NCBI GenBank assembly: GCA_946122785.1
Contig: CAMGYJ010000009.1
Span: 9,826,937 to 9,890,936, forward strand
DNA: 64,000 bases
Direction of reading: 5' to 3'
From: Linum tenue
Taxonomy: Eukaryota > Streptophyta > Magnoliopsida > Malpighiales > Linaceae
Under the pieces are notes generated by a model. The model searched no databases and was not told the origin of the DNA. It saw only the letters and a list, made by a program, of their open reading frames with translations. Of the stretch, positions 1 to 12,553 are shown piece after piece. The position numbers were made by a program, and so were the translations under genes. Position 1 is the stretch's first letter; the number at the start of each line of letters is the position of its first letter.

Positions 1-1036
1 CCCTTTGAGCCGTGTGTTATCCTTTCTTTCGGTCTACAATGAAAAATCACCCTTTTGCATCTTTTAGAAGGATCCACAGAGTGGTTTTTACATGTTTTCT
101 GCTGTTTCTGCTAAATGTAATGTGAGGGTTGGAGGTAGTGCTTAAAAGTTGGGCATGTGTTTGAAAAATGTGCAGAGGTGGTGGTTCTCTTAAGGAATGA
201 AAAAAATAATAATAAAGAAAATCAAAGAAAAAATGAAAGCAAAAGAGAGCCACCACCAAAAATCTGAATAGTGCCCATTAAGTAGTGTTTCTTAGTAGTC
301 TGGCTTGGAAATCCTAACATTTATATAACCTCCTTCGCTCTCGTGCCCTAAAGAATTTGAGTAATGCAGAATAGCAGAAAGGAAGTTACTGGCTTGCTTG
401 ATTGTGATTTTGTTGGGTTTGGAAATGTGGAACCTTGTGCTATTACTTCCACCACCTAAAAGGCCTTTTCCCCATGTCCAAGACCCTAGCCAGTCATCTG
501 AACCTGTGTCTAAGACCTCCGGATTAGTTAGTGGTGACACCCCATATGTGAACTCTAGCATTTAGAGGCTGCATTCATGGTGAAGAGACGTAAGGGATTG
601 AGAGAATAAGCATGCGCATTTTTCGCATCAAATTGTCCTGACCCCACTGGTCGAGAGTGAGCGATTCATTTTCTCATATTCTCTATACTCATTATCCCGG
701 TGAGGACCTAGATTGCTCGGTCTTAATTCTGATATCTTGAGCATTGTGCATGAAGTGACTGTTTTGAATAAGTGGTTGAGTCAAGTCTATGTTGGTTGGT
801 GAACAGAAGGGAACTCTTCCTTTGCTCGACTTTATTGCATTCGAATGTCATCTGTGGTGGTTGTCTAGGTTGTCGTTGGAGTTTCCATGTGTTAATGATC
901 GAAAGCCAGTATGATCCACGTGTTTTGTGCCGATATGATTTGCCCTAAAGCCTGCTTGATTGAAACTGCTTTGAGCTTACCTGGTGTCTGACTTGGTTTG
1001 CTTGGGGACAAGCAAACGGTTAAGTGTGGGGGAATT
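1..1036 (+). mobile_element. 3' internal end of an Athila-type Ty3/gypsy element
   Basis: This stretch leads directly into a polypurine tract (1022-1034, AGTGTGGGGGAA) and then into a TGATAA LTR start, which is the usual order at the 3' end of Athila-type plant retrotransposons. No envelope-like, integrase or RT coding can be read in it. A 90-codon open frame on the minus strand (292-561) has no recognisable motif and I do not call it a gene. The left edge is cut by the window, so the rest of the element lies outside. Confidence 0.7.
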
Positions 1037-2391
1037 TGATAACGATGAAATAGCACATGTTTGCACCCTTAGTTCTTATCCGTTTGTGGCGCATAGTCGT
1101 GTATTTTTGGCCTATTTTACGCCGGGTTGTGCTACTCTGTCACATTTCAGGTCCCGGACGTCGAAGGAAAGGCTAAGCACGAGTTTCGGTGCATTCGGAA
1201 GTCATTCGGTCGAGCTGGAGCCAAAGCACGGGCGCGCCTAAATCAAAGCACGGCCGTGTTCCTGGACCGTGCTTTTACTGCCGAGGCTTCATCCACGTTT
1301 GTCCTACACCAGCTCAAAACACGGGCGGGATTGACCCAAAACACGGTCGTGTCCATCATCAAACACGCCCGTGTTTTCCCAAAGGAGCAGCCCGTGTTTT
1401 TAACACGTGGCAAGGCACGGGCGGGCAGGAGCAAAGCACGGCCGTGCCCTCGACCGTGTTTTGCCCAGTGATGCCCTTTTAGGCAGATTTCAGCCAAAAG
1501 AGAAGGGGATTCGAGTTTTAGAGAGACAGAGCGATTCCTAGAGAAAGAAAGCGACGAACAAGAGTTCCCAAGTGCCCTAGCTTGATCTTCATCACCATTG
1601 GAGCTTGGCTTGGAGGAGTGCCGATCAACGTCCAGGAGCAGAAATCCATCCTTCATAGTATGATTTCCGCGTCTGAATCTTCTTTTGCTTCTTTCTCCAT
1701 GGAGTAGTTCTCCCATTCATCTGGGTATGGGAACCCTAGATTTGTATGTTAGGTTTGATTGTATGAACCCAAGTACTGATTCTATGATTTGATTATATTC
1801 GATTGAGGTTTGAATGATTGAATGACTTGAATCCTAATCAAATTCCTGTTGTTTCTGCTTTAACCTAGAATGAGAATATCTGCCTAGATTGATAGAGCAC
1901 CCTTGATTGAAGGTAGGGAATTGGTGACTTTAGTCGAGGAGCCAATTCACTATTCTGTACCGAATTCACTTCGGTAGTGGAGGTTTTGTTCGTTAGGGCC
2001 TCAATCTGTTTACTCCGGTGGTGGTTAGTCGCCCGCAAGAGACTCAGATTGAGATGGTCTGGAGACCTTTAGATGAGACTACAGGCTTTTAAGAACCTTC
2101 CGCAGTATAACTATCATAGAAACTGAACTTGGTAATTGCAATCCGGCTTAACTGCAGTCTAGGGGGAACCATATCCGGGTGACGTCTCTCAACTTGAAAC
2201 AACCGTTTAACTTGCTTTGTGTTTTTGTTTGCTTGAATCTGCACTAAAGTTTCACTGCTAGATAACAAGAATTCACCGAGTAGTCATCAAATCTAGGACC
2301 GGGGTTGACATTAAAACCCAAACCCGCTATACTACGCCTTAGGAAGTGGTTACACTTGGCCATTTTCTAGAGTGACAGTAGGAGTGAGTCA
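1037..2391 (+). repeat. Athila-type LTR, copy A
   Basis: A 1355-bp LTR that starts TGATAACG after a polypurine tract and ends GTGAGTCA. It aligns throughout with copy B (15886-17247) with scattered substitutions and short indels. It has a palindrome-rich block near its start. Unlike copy B it is not followed by a primer binding site: the right flank (AAGTTCCATAAAC) runs into the tandem array, so it reads as a 3' LTR. Confidence 0.85.
1225..1465 (+). repeat. Palindromic-word block CACGGNCGTG in LTR A
   Basis: About ten full or half copies of the palindrome ACACGGCCGTGT or its variants (CACGGGCG, CACGGTCGTG, CACGCCCGTG) are packed into 240 bp. Spacer text such as caaag and caaaac often repeats before each copy. 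The same block is present at the same place in LTR B (about 16070-16310). Confidence 0.85.
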
Positions 2392-2420
2392 AAGTTCCAT
2401 AAACTTCTTTTGTATTTGCA

Positions 2421-5085
2421 GGATCAAAAGAGACTTAAAGGTCTAATGACGGGTTATAATTGTGTCTCTCAGTTACTAGTTTGGGAGATGTGAATCCACC
2501 ATTATGTTGCTAATAAATTTATAGGGATCATGTTAGTTTTTCAAATAAAGATGATTAGTTACTCTAGTTTAATAGGTTGGTAATGATTTTGATGGTTAAC
2601 GTCATTATGATTAATTTGTTCCATGGGTATGAGCAGAAAACTTATATGAGATGCAATGAAAATATCTGTAAATTTTATGTTTTGTAGAACTGGAAAACTA
2701 ATGAATGAGCATGAATTGTCTTTAACTAAAATTGAGATACAATGTTGGGATTTGATGCCATATCTCTGCAACCATAATTATTACTGAAACGCATAAATGT
2801 CCTTGCCATATTAAGAAGCTAAGTATGGTTGCAATTACGATTTCAACAACTATGGAAAATTTATCCATTATTAATGTTACATATTGACAGATCATACATC
2901 GGCACAGAATAAAAACAAAAAAATGGGGGTACATTCTTATTTCCTCCACCGTTACCTGTTATAGCTATTTTTTCGGAGATAGAATTCGTGCCCAGGATAA
3001 GGTCAAACTGACAGTTTGAAATTAGGAATATTGTGGAGGGTCATTATTTTTTATATTCGAGATGGATTGGGCTAGATGCAAGTAAAATGGATTCGAATAC
3101 AAATAAAACTATCTATAGGCATGGTTGTTGATCAAATTTAATATTTATGCTTATGAGATCATTTGCTCTTGTGTCTTGATATTCGTTATCATTTTCTCTG
3201 TTGGTTCTCTAAATTTTCTTAGCTTTATTTTAATTATTGTAGACTAATGAGTTAGGGTGATTCTAATGAACGTGATATGCACGTACCCTCATAGTATCAT
3301 TTAGTTTTTGCGACTCTTTTTGTTCTTGCATTTCCTCCGAGATATTATCATGAAATTCCACTCTTAATACTTATCTATTTATTTCTCATATATCGGTAAC
3401 TCATTCCTAAATTCTCTCTCATCTCCATTTGTAGTGTGTATGAGTGTAATTTATGGATACTTATTTTTAATGTTGAAAACAAAGCCAAAATCATTTCATG
3501 ATCATAGTGGCAACTCTTTTGTTTTATTTTGGAATTTGGCAAATTGTTGACTTTGATACATAAATGGGGCAAGTTGGATGCATGATCTATGATGATGAGT
3601 GAGAATGTGGAGTGCATTTTACAAGTTTGACTCTTCATTTCATGGAAATATTATATACAAGCTAGCAGAATTCAACCACCGTCTCCTTTAGCGATATATG
3701 TCGGAGAGCGTGTATGAAAGACCAAGCATCTAGGAAGCCAAGTGAGATTTTTCCATGCTCGCTTCTTTCTTGTTCGATACATCCCTCTCTGCATGATTAT
3801 TATGCCTAAACTTTGCACGAGCTTGAGTAGTCACAGAACAATGTGAAAGAAGGAGACATATGTTTGGCCAATGCCATAAAAGACCACTTTTATCAAGTTA
3901 TCATTATATCCATTTGTCAAACGCCGTCGAACCTAACCTCATTCTTAGCTTACACCTTATTATGAATCAATTTCTATTCCTTGAAACCCTATGTTGAATT
4001 CTTTTTAAAGTTTCACGTGATTTATGGTTCTACCGTAGTATTCTACTTTGAAATAGAAAATTAAATTAGGGAAAAACTTTGTCTTTAAAAGTGACATGCT
4101 TAAAATTAAGAATCAGTGAGTTAATTTATTATAATTTTCGAAAAACAAAACTACGAAAAGTATAATGGAAAAGTAGAGAGCTAACCACCATCTTGTTTTG
4201 GTACCACAAACAATTCTATTTTTTCATTCTTTTTAAGTTTTTCCTTCATGCAAGCCATTTGCTTGTGTGTCATTGTTGATTTATTGACTTAAAATGCCAA
4301 TGCATTACCTAAAGAAAGAAGAAAAAACAGATACAAGGACACATAATAAATTAAAACTCAACAACGGGATTGTAAAGTGAATCCATAGCTTTGATGAACA
4401 TCATCATCATTAGTTTTCACCGTACAATGAACTGGTCGGATTCTAATGTAATCGCGAAGGTTAAAAGTGTGATTGTACGAAACTAAACAAACATATTACT
4501 CTATTCATATATATAATTACATTTTGAACTTAATGTACGTGATTACAATTAGAATTTGTGGGAATGAAGTTCCGAAAACTTCTTGATAGTTTATGAAAAT
4601 AAAAAATACTCGTCCTTTACAAAAATAGATCATACGTGTCGTTTCTACTTTTCGAACACAACTTTCATGCTAATTCAAATTATTTTACTTGCAAATAGAA
4701 CTTAGGTTACAACATGCAATTGATACAAGTTGTATATAAATTTAGATATACATCGATCCAAATGCCCCCAACATTGCCGCATTCCCAATGGCATAAAAAT
4801 CATGTTCCCAAGTATGGATTTCAGGAACAATGCAGTCGACATTTATGTCATCTTTAGCCAAGGAATGGAAAGTACTTCCATATTTTAGTGCTTGGTCAAG
4901 CATGCTGCTCCTCTCGTCATATTCTTGGAATATTTTTACTGGAGGGTTTGTTAGTAACGGTGATAGCTTTCTGGCTTGTATTTGATATGGAAGATTCAGG
5001 ATAACGAATGTTGAGAAGAGTACACATGTGATAATGACAGATGATGAACTAGGAGAACCCATTTATCTGATTCTTTGTATTTGCA
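2421..5085. repeat. Array unit 1
   Basis: Left edge unit. Its first half differs from units 2-4 at many sites, and several of these variants are shared with the right edge unit 5 (for example CTAAGTATGG instead of CTAATTATGG). Its second half, including the ORF, appears identical to unit 2. This mosaic pattern fits unequal crossing-over or gene conversion. Confidence 0.9.
4742..5062 (-). CDS. Putative small secreted protein, array copy 1 (106 aa)
   Basis: I do not recognise this protein. It starts MGSPSSSSVIITCVLFSTF and has a hydrophobic core (about residues 9-24) followed by QIQA-RKL, which looks like a signal peptide with a cleavage site near residue 30. The mature part of about 76 residues has one cysteine, a PPVKIFQEYDERSS segment and a C-terminus ending in AMLGAFGSMYI. 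No known cysteine-rich or peptide-hormone motif is visible. The ORF is uninterrupted, ATG to TAG, and is identical in copies 1-3. No TATA box or poly(A) site is clear, so expression is unproven. It could be a real tandemly duplicated gene, the first exon of a larger decayed gene, or a chance frame copied with the repeat. Confidence 0.5.
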   Translation of the reverse strand: MGSPSSSSVIITCVLFSTFVILNLPYQIQARKLSPLLTNPPVKIFQEYDERSSMLDQALKYGSTFHSLAKDDINVDCIVPEIHTWEHDFYAIGNAAMLGAFGSMYI

Positions 5086-7752
5086 GGATCAAAAGAGACT
5101 TAAAGGTCTAATGACGAGTTATAATTGTGTCTCTCAGTTACTAGTTTGGGAGATGTGAATCCACCATTATGTTGCTAATAAATTTATAGGGATCATGTTA
5201 ATTTTGTCAAATAAAGATGATTAGTTACTCTAGTTTAATAGATTGGTAATGATTTTGTTGGTTAACTTCATTATGATTAATTTGTTCCATGTGTATGAGC
5301 AGAAAACTTATATGAGATGCAATGAAAACATCTGTAAATTTTATGTTTTGTAGAACTGGAAAACTAATGAATGAGTATGAATTGTCTTTAACTAAAATTG
5401 AGATACAATGTTGGGATTTGATGCCATATCCTTGCAACCATAATTATTACAGAAACGCATAAATGTCCTTGCCATATTAAGAAGCTAATTATGGTTGCAA
5501 TTAAGATTTCAACAACTATGGAACATTTATCCATTATTGCTGTTACATATTGACAGATCATACACCGGCACAGAAAAAATCATAAAAATGGGGCTACATT
5601 CTTATTTCCTCCACCGTTACCTGTTATAGCTATTTTTTCGGAGATAGAATTCGTACCCAGGATATGGTCAAACTTATAGTTTGAAATTGGGAATATTGTG
5701 GAGGGTTATTATTTTTTATATTCGAGATGGACTGGGCTAGATGCAAGTAAAATGGATTCGAATAAAAATAAAAATATTTACAAGCATGACTGTTGATCAA
5801 ATTTAATATTTATGCTTATGAAATCATTTGCTCTTGTGTCTTGATATTCGTTATCATTTTCTATGTTGGTTCTCTAAATTTTCTTAGCTTTATTTTAATT
5901 ATTGTAGACTAATGAGTTAGGGTGATTCTAATGAATATGATATGGACGTACCCTCATAGGATCATTTAGTTCTTGTGACTCTTTTTGTTTTTGCATTTCC
6001 TCCGAGATATTATCATGAGATTCCACTCTTCATACTTATTTATTTATTTCTCATATATCGTTAACTCATTCCTAAATTATCTCTCATCTCCATTTGTAGT
6101 GTGTATGAGTGTAATTTATGGATGCCTATTTTTAATGTTGAAAACAAAGCTAGAAACATTTCATGATCATAGAGGCAACTCTTTTGTTTTATCTTGGAAT
6201 TTGGCAAATTGTTGACTTTGATACATAAATGGGGCAAGTTGGATGCATGATCTATGATGATGAGTGAGAATGTGGAGTGCATTTTACAAGTTTGACTCTT
6301 CATTTCATGGAAATATTATATACAAGCTAGCAGAATTCAACCACCGTCTCCTTTAGCGATATATGTCGGAGAGCGTGTATGAAAGACCAAGCATCTAGGA
6401 AGCCAAGTGAGATTTTTCCATGCTCGCTTCTTTCTTGTTCGATACATCCCTCTCTGCATGATTATTATGCCTAAACTTTGCACGAGCTTGAGTAGTCACA
6501 GAACAAATGTGAAAGAAGGAGACATATGTTTGGCCAATGCCATAAAAGACCACTTTTATCAAGTTATCATTATATCCATTTGTCAAACGCCGTCGAACCT
6601 AACCTCCTTCTTAGCTTACACCTTATTATGAATCAATTTCTATTCCTTGAAACCCTATGTTGAATTCTTTTTAAAGTTTCACGTGATTTATGGTTCTACC
6701 GTAGTATTCTACTTTGAAATAGAAAATTAAATTAGGGAAAAACTTTGTCTTTAAAAGTGACATGCTTAAAATTAAGAATCAGTGAGTTAATTTATTATAA
6801 TTTTTCGAAAAACAAAACTACGAAAAGTATAATGGAAAAGTAGAGAGCTAACCACCATCTTGTTTTGGTACCACAAACAATTCTATTTTTTCATTCTTTT
6901 TAAGTTTTTCCTTCATGCAAGCCATTTGCTTGTGTGTCATTGTTGATTTATTGACTTAAAATGCCAATGCATTACCTAAAGAAAGAAGAAAAAACAGATA
7001 CAAGGACACATAATAAATTAAAACTCAACAACGGGATTGTAAAGTGAATCCATAGCTTTGATGAACATCATCATCATTAGTTTTCACCGTACAATGAACT
7101 GGTCGGATTCTAATGTAATCGCGAAGGTTAAAAGTGTGATTGTACGAAACTAAACAAACATATTACTCTATTCATATATATAATTACATTTTGAACTTAA
7201 TGTACGTGATTACAATTAGAATTTGTGGGAATGAAGTTCCGAAAACTTCTTGATAGTTTATGAAAATAAAAAATACTCGTCCTTTACAAAAATAGATCAT
7301 ACGTGTCGTTTCTACTTTTCGAACACAACTTTCATGCTAATTCAAATTATTTTACTTGCAAATAGAACTTAGGTTACAACATGCAATTGATACAAGTTGT
7401 ATATAAATTTAGATATACATCGATCCAAATGCCCCCAACATTGCCGCATTCCCAATGGCATAAAAATCATGTTCCCAAGTATGGATTTCAGGAACAATGC
7501 AGTCGACATTTATGTCATCTTTAGCCAAGGAATGGAAAGTACTTCCATATTTTAGTGCTTGGTCAAGCATGCTGCTCCTCTCGTCATATTCTTGGAATAT
7601 TTTTACTGGAGGGTTTGTTAGTAACGGTGATAGCTTTCTGGCTTGTATTTGATATGGAAGATTCAGGATAACGAATGTTGAGAAGAGTACACATGTGATA
7701 ATGACAGATGATGAACTAGGAGAACCCATTTATCTGATTCTTTGTATTTGCA
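5086..7752. repeat. Array unit 2
   Basis: 2667 bp. Its first half is nearly identical to unit 3 and its second half to unit 1, so its ancestry is mixed. Confidence 0.9.
7409..7729 (-). CDS. Putative small secreted protein, array copy 2 (106 aa)
   Basis: Predicted protein identical to the copy at 4742-5062: N-terminal signal-peptide-like segment, one cysteine in the mature part, no recognised domain. The surrounding DNA is also nearly identical, so this is a very recent duplication and identity alone is no evidence of selection. Confidence 0.5.
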   Translation of the reverse strand: MGSPSSSSVIITCVLFSTFVILNLPYQIQARKLSPLLTNPPVKIFQEYDERSSMLDQALKYGSTFHSLAKDDINVDCIVPEIHTWEHDFYAIGNAAMLGAFGSMYI

Positions 7753-10425
7753 GGATCAAAAGAGACTTAAAGGTCTAATGACGAGTTATAATTGTGTCTC
7801 TCAGTTACTAGTTTGGGAGATGTGAATCCACCATTATGTTGCTAATAAATTTATAGGGATCATGTTAATTTTGTCAAATAAAGATGATTAGTTACTCTAG
7901 TTTAATAGATTGGTAATGATTTTGTTGGTTAACTTCATTATGATTAATTTGTTCCATGTGTATGAGCAGAAAACTTATATGAGATGCAATGAAAACATCT
8001 GTAAATTTTATGTTTTGTAGAACTGGAAAACTAATGAATGAGTATGAATTGTCTTTAACTAAAATTGAGATACAATGTTGGGATTTGATGCCATATCCTT
8101 GCAACCATAATTATTACAGAAACGCATAAATGTCCTTGCCATATTAAGAAGCTAATTATGGTTGCAATTAAGATTTCAACAACTATGGAACATTTATCCA
8201 TTATTGTTGTTACATATTGACAGATCATACACCGGCACAGAAAAAATCATAAAAATGGGGGCTACATTCTTATTTCCTCCACCGTTACCTGTTATAGCTA
8301 TTTTTTCCGGAGATAGAATTCGTGCCCAGGATATGGTCAAACTTATAGTTTGAAATTCGGGAATATTGTGGAGGGTTATTATTTTTTATATTCGAGATGG
8401 ACTGGGCTAGATGCAAGTAAAATGGATTCGAATACAAATAAAAATATTACAGGCATGACTGTTGATCAAATTTAATATTTATGCTTATGAAATCATTTGC
8501 TCTTGTGTCTTGATATTCGTTATCATTTTCTATGTTGGTTCTCTAAATTTTCTTAGCTTTATTTTAATTATTGTAGACTAATGAGTTAGGGTGATTCTAA
8601 TGAATATGATATGGACGTACCCTCATAGGATCATTTAGTTCTTGTGACTCTTTTTGTTTTTGCATTTCCTCCGAGATATTATCATGAGATTCCACTCTTA
8701 ATACTTATTTATTTATTTCTCATATATCGTTAACTCATTCCTAAATTATCTCTCATCTCCATTTGTAGTGTGTATGAGTGTAATTTATGGATGCCTATTT
8801 TTAATGTTGAAAACAAAGCTAGAAACATTTCATGATCATAGAGGCAACTCTTTTGTTTTATCTTGGAATTTGGCAAATTGTTGACTTTGATACATAAATG
8901 GTGCAAGTTGGATGCATGATAACCTATGATGATGAGTGAGAATGTGGGATGCATTTTACTAGTTTGACTATTCATTTCATGGAAAAATTATATACAAGCT
9001 AGGAGAAGTCAACCACCGTCTCCTTTAGCGATATATGTCGGAGAGCGTGTATGAAAGACCAAGCATATAGGAAGCTAAGTGAGATTTTTTCATGCTCGCT
9101 TCTTTCTTGTTCGATACATCCCTCTCTGCATGATTATTATGCCTAACCTTTGCACGAGCTTGAGTAGTCACAGAACAAATATGAAAGAAGGAGACATATG
9201 TTTGGCCAATGCCATAAAAGACCACTTTTATCAAGTTATCATTATATCCATTTGTCAAACGCCGTCGAACCTAACCTCCTTCTTAGCTTACACCTTATTA
9301 TGAATCAATTTCTATTCCTTGAAACCCTATGTTGAATTCTTTTTAAAGTTTCACGTGATTTATGGTTCTACCGTAGTATTCTACTTTGAAATAGAAAATT
9401 AAATTAGGGAGAAAACTTTGTCTTTAAAAGTGACATGCTTAAAATTAAGAATCAGTGAGTTAATTTATTATAATTTTCGAAAAACAAAACTACGAAAAGT
9501 ATAATGGAAAAGTAGAGAGCTAACCACCATCTTGTTTTGGTACAACAAACAATTCTATTTTTTCATTCTTTTTAAGTTTTTCCTTCATGCAAGCCATTTG
9601 CTTGTGTGTCATTGTTGATTTATTGACTTAAAATGCCAATGCATTACCTAAAGAAAGAAGAAAAAACAGATACAAGGACACATAATAAATTAAAACTCAA
9701 CAACGGGATTGTAAAGTGAATCCATAGCTTTGATGAACATCATCATCATTAGTTTTCACCGTACAATGAACTGGTCGGATTCTAATGTAATCGCGAAGGT
9801 TAAAAGTGTGATTGTACGAAACTAAACAAACATATTACTCTATTCATATATATAATTACATTTTGAACTTAATGTACGTGATTACAATTAGAATTTGTGG
9901 GAATGAAGTTCCGAAAACTTCTTGATAGTTTATGAAAATAAAAAATACTCGTCCTTTACAAAAATAGATCATACGTGTCGTTTCTACTTTTCGAACACAA
10001 CTTTCATGCTAATTCAAATTATTTTACTTGCAAATAGAACTTAGGTTACAACATGCAATTGATACAAGTTGTATATAAATTTAGATATACATCGATCCAA
10101 ATGCCCCCAACATTGCCGCATTCCCAATGGCATAAAAATCATGTTCCCAAGTATGGATTTCAGGAACAATGCAGTCGACATTTATGTCATCTTTAGCCAA
10201 GGAATGGAAAGTACTTCCATATTTTAGTGCTTGGTCAAGCATGCTGCTCCTCTCGTCATATTCTTGGAATATTTTTACTGGAGGGTTTGTTAGTAATGGT
10301 GATAGCTTTCTGGCTTGTATTTGATATGGAAGATTCAGGATAACGAATGTTGAGAAGAGTACACATGTGATAATGACAGATGATGAACTAGGAGAACCCA
10401 TTTATCTGATTCTTTTGTATTTGCA
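7753..10425. repeat. Array unit 3
   Basis: 2673 bp. Small differences from unit 2 include an extra base in an AAATTAGGGAGAAAAC stretch and changes near 8930-9010 that are shared with unit 4, which places it between units 2 and 4 in the duplication history. Confidence 0.9.
10081..10401 (-). CDS. Putative small secreted protein, array copy 3 (106 aa)
   Basis: Protein identical to copies 1 and 2. The DNA has one silent change seen on inspection (a proline codon, shared with copy 4). Signal-peptide-like start, unknown function. Confidence 0.5.
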   Translation of the reverse strand: MGSPSSSSVIITCVLFSTFVILNLPYQIQARKLSPLLTNPPVKIFQEYDERSSMLDQALKYGSTFHSLAKDDINVDCIVPEIHTWEHDFYAIGNAAMLGAFGSMYI

Positions 10426-12553
10426 GGATCAAAAGAGACTTAAAGTTCTAATGACGGGTTATAATTGTGTCTCTCAGTTACTAGTTTGGGAGATGTGAAT
10501 CCACCATTATGTTGCTAATAAATTTATAGGGATCATGTTAATTTTGTCAAATAAAGATGATTAGTTACTCTAGTTTAATAGGTTGGTAATGATTTTGATG
10601 GTTAACTTCATTATGATTAATTTGTTCCATGGGTATGAGCAGAAAACTTATATGAGATGCAATGAAAACATCTGTAAATTTTATGTTTTGTAGAACTGGA
10701 AAACTAATGAATGAGTATGAATTGTCTTTAACTAAAATTGAGATACAATGTTGGGATTTGATGCCATATCCTTGCAACCATAATTATTACAGAAACGCAT
10801 AAATGTCCTTGCAATATTAAGAAGCTAATTATGGTTGCAATTAAGATTTCAACAACTATGGAACATTTATCCATTATTGTTGTTACATATTGACGGATCA
10901 TACACCGGCACATAAAAAATCATAAAAATGGGGGTACATTCTTATTTCCTCCACCGTTACCTGTTATAGCTATTTTTCGGAGATAGAATTCGTGCCCAGG
11001 ATATGGTCGAACTTATAGTTTGAAATTGGGAATATTGTGGAGGGTTATTATTTTTTATATTCGAGATGGACTGGGCTAGATGCAAGTAAAATGGATTCGA
11101 ATACAAATAAAACTATATACAGGCATGACTGTTGATCAAATTTAATATTTATGCTTATGATATCATTTGCTCTTGTGTCTTGATATTCGTTATCATTTTC
11201 TCTGTTGGTTCTCTAAATTTTCTTAGCTTTATTTTAATTATTGTAGACTAATGAGTTAGGGTGATTCTAATGAATGTGATATGCACTTACCCTCATAAGG
11301 ATCATTTAGTTCTTGTGACTCTTTTTGTTCTTGCATTTCCTCCGAGATATTATCATGAGATTCCACTCTTAATACTTATTTATTTATTTCACTTATATCA
11401 TTAACTCATTCCTAAATTCTCTCTCATCTCCATTTGTAGTGTGTATGAGTGTAATTTATGGATGCCTATTTTTAATGTTGAAAACAAAGCTAGAAACATT
11501 TCATGATCATAGTGGCAACTCTTTTGTTTTATTTGGAATTTGGCAAATTGTTGACTTTGATACATAAATGGTGCAAGTTGGGTGCATGATAACCTATGAT
11601 GATGAGTGAGAATGTGGGATGCATTTTACTAGTTTGACTATTCATTTCATGGAAAAATTATATACGAGCTAGGAGAAGTCAACCATCGTCTCCTTTAGCG
11701 ATATATGTCGGAGAGCGTGTATGAAAGACCAAGCATCTAGGAAGCCAAGTGAGATTTTTTTCATGCTCGCTTCTTTCTTGTTCGATACATCCCTCTCTGC
11801 ATGATTATTATGCCTAACCTTTGCACGAGCTTGAGTAGTCACAGAACAAATATGAAAGAAGGAGACATATGTTTGGCCAATGCCATAAAAGACCACTTTT
11901 ATCAAGTTATCATTATATCCATTTGTCAAACGCCGTCGAACCTAACCTCCTTCTTAGCTTACACCTTATTATGAATCAATTTCTATTCCTTGAAACCCTA
12001 TGTTGAATTCTTTTTAAAGTTTCACGTGATTTATGATTCTACCGTAGTATTCTACTTTGAAATAGAAAATTAAATTAGGGAGAAGCTTTGTCTTTAAAAG
12101 TGACATGCTTAAAATTAAAATCAGTGAGTTAATTTATTATAATTTTCGAAAAACAAAACTACGAAAAGTATAATGGAAAAGTAGAGAGCTAACCACCATC
12201 TTGTTTTGGTACCACAAACAATTCTATTTTTTTCATTCTTTTTAAGTTTTTCCTTCATGCAAGCCATTTGCTTGTGTGTCATTGTTGATTTATTGACTTA
12301 AAATGCCAATGCATTACCTAAAGAAAGAAGAAAAAACAGATACAAGGACACATAATAAATTAAAACTCAACAACGGGATTGTAAAGTGAATCCATAGCTT
12401 TGATGAACATCATCATCATTAGTTTTCACCATACAATGAATTGGTCGGATTCTAATGTAATCGCGAAGGTTAAAAGTGTGATTGTACGAAACTAAACAAA
12501 CATATTACTCTATTCATATATATAATTACATTTGAACTTAATGTACGTGATTA

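Noticed and set aside
1243..1716. 157-codon minus-strand ORF in LTR A and related frames in LTR B
   Set aside because: The frame is open mainly because of the GC-rich palindromic words. The LTR B counterpart is split.
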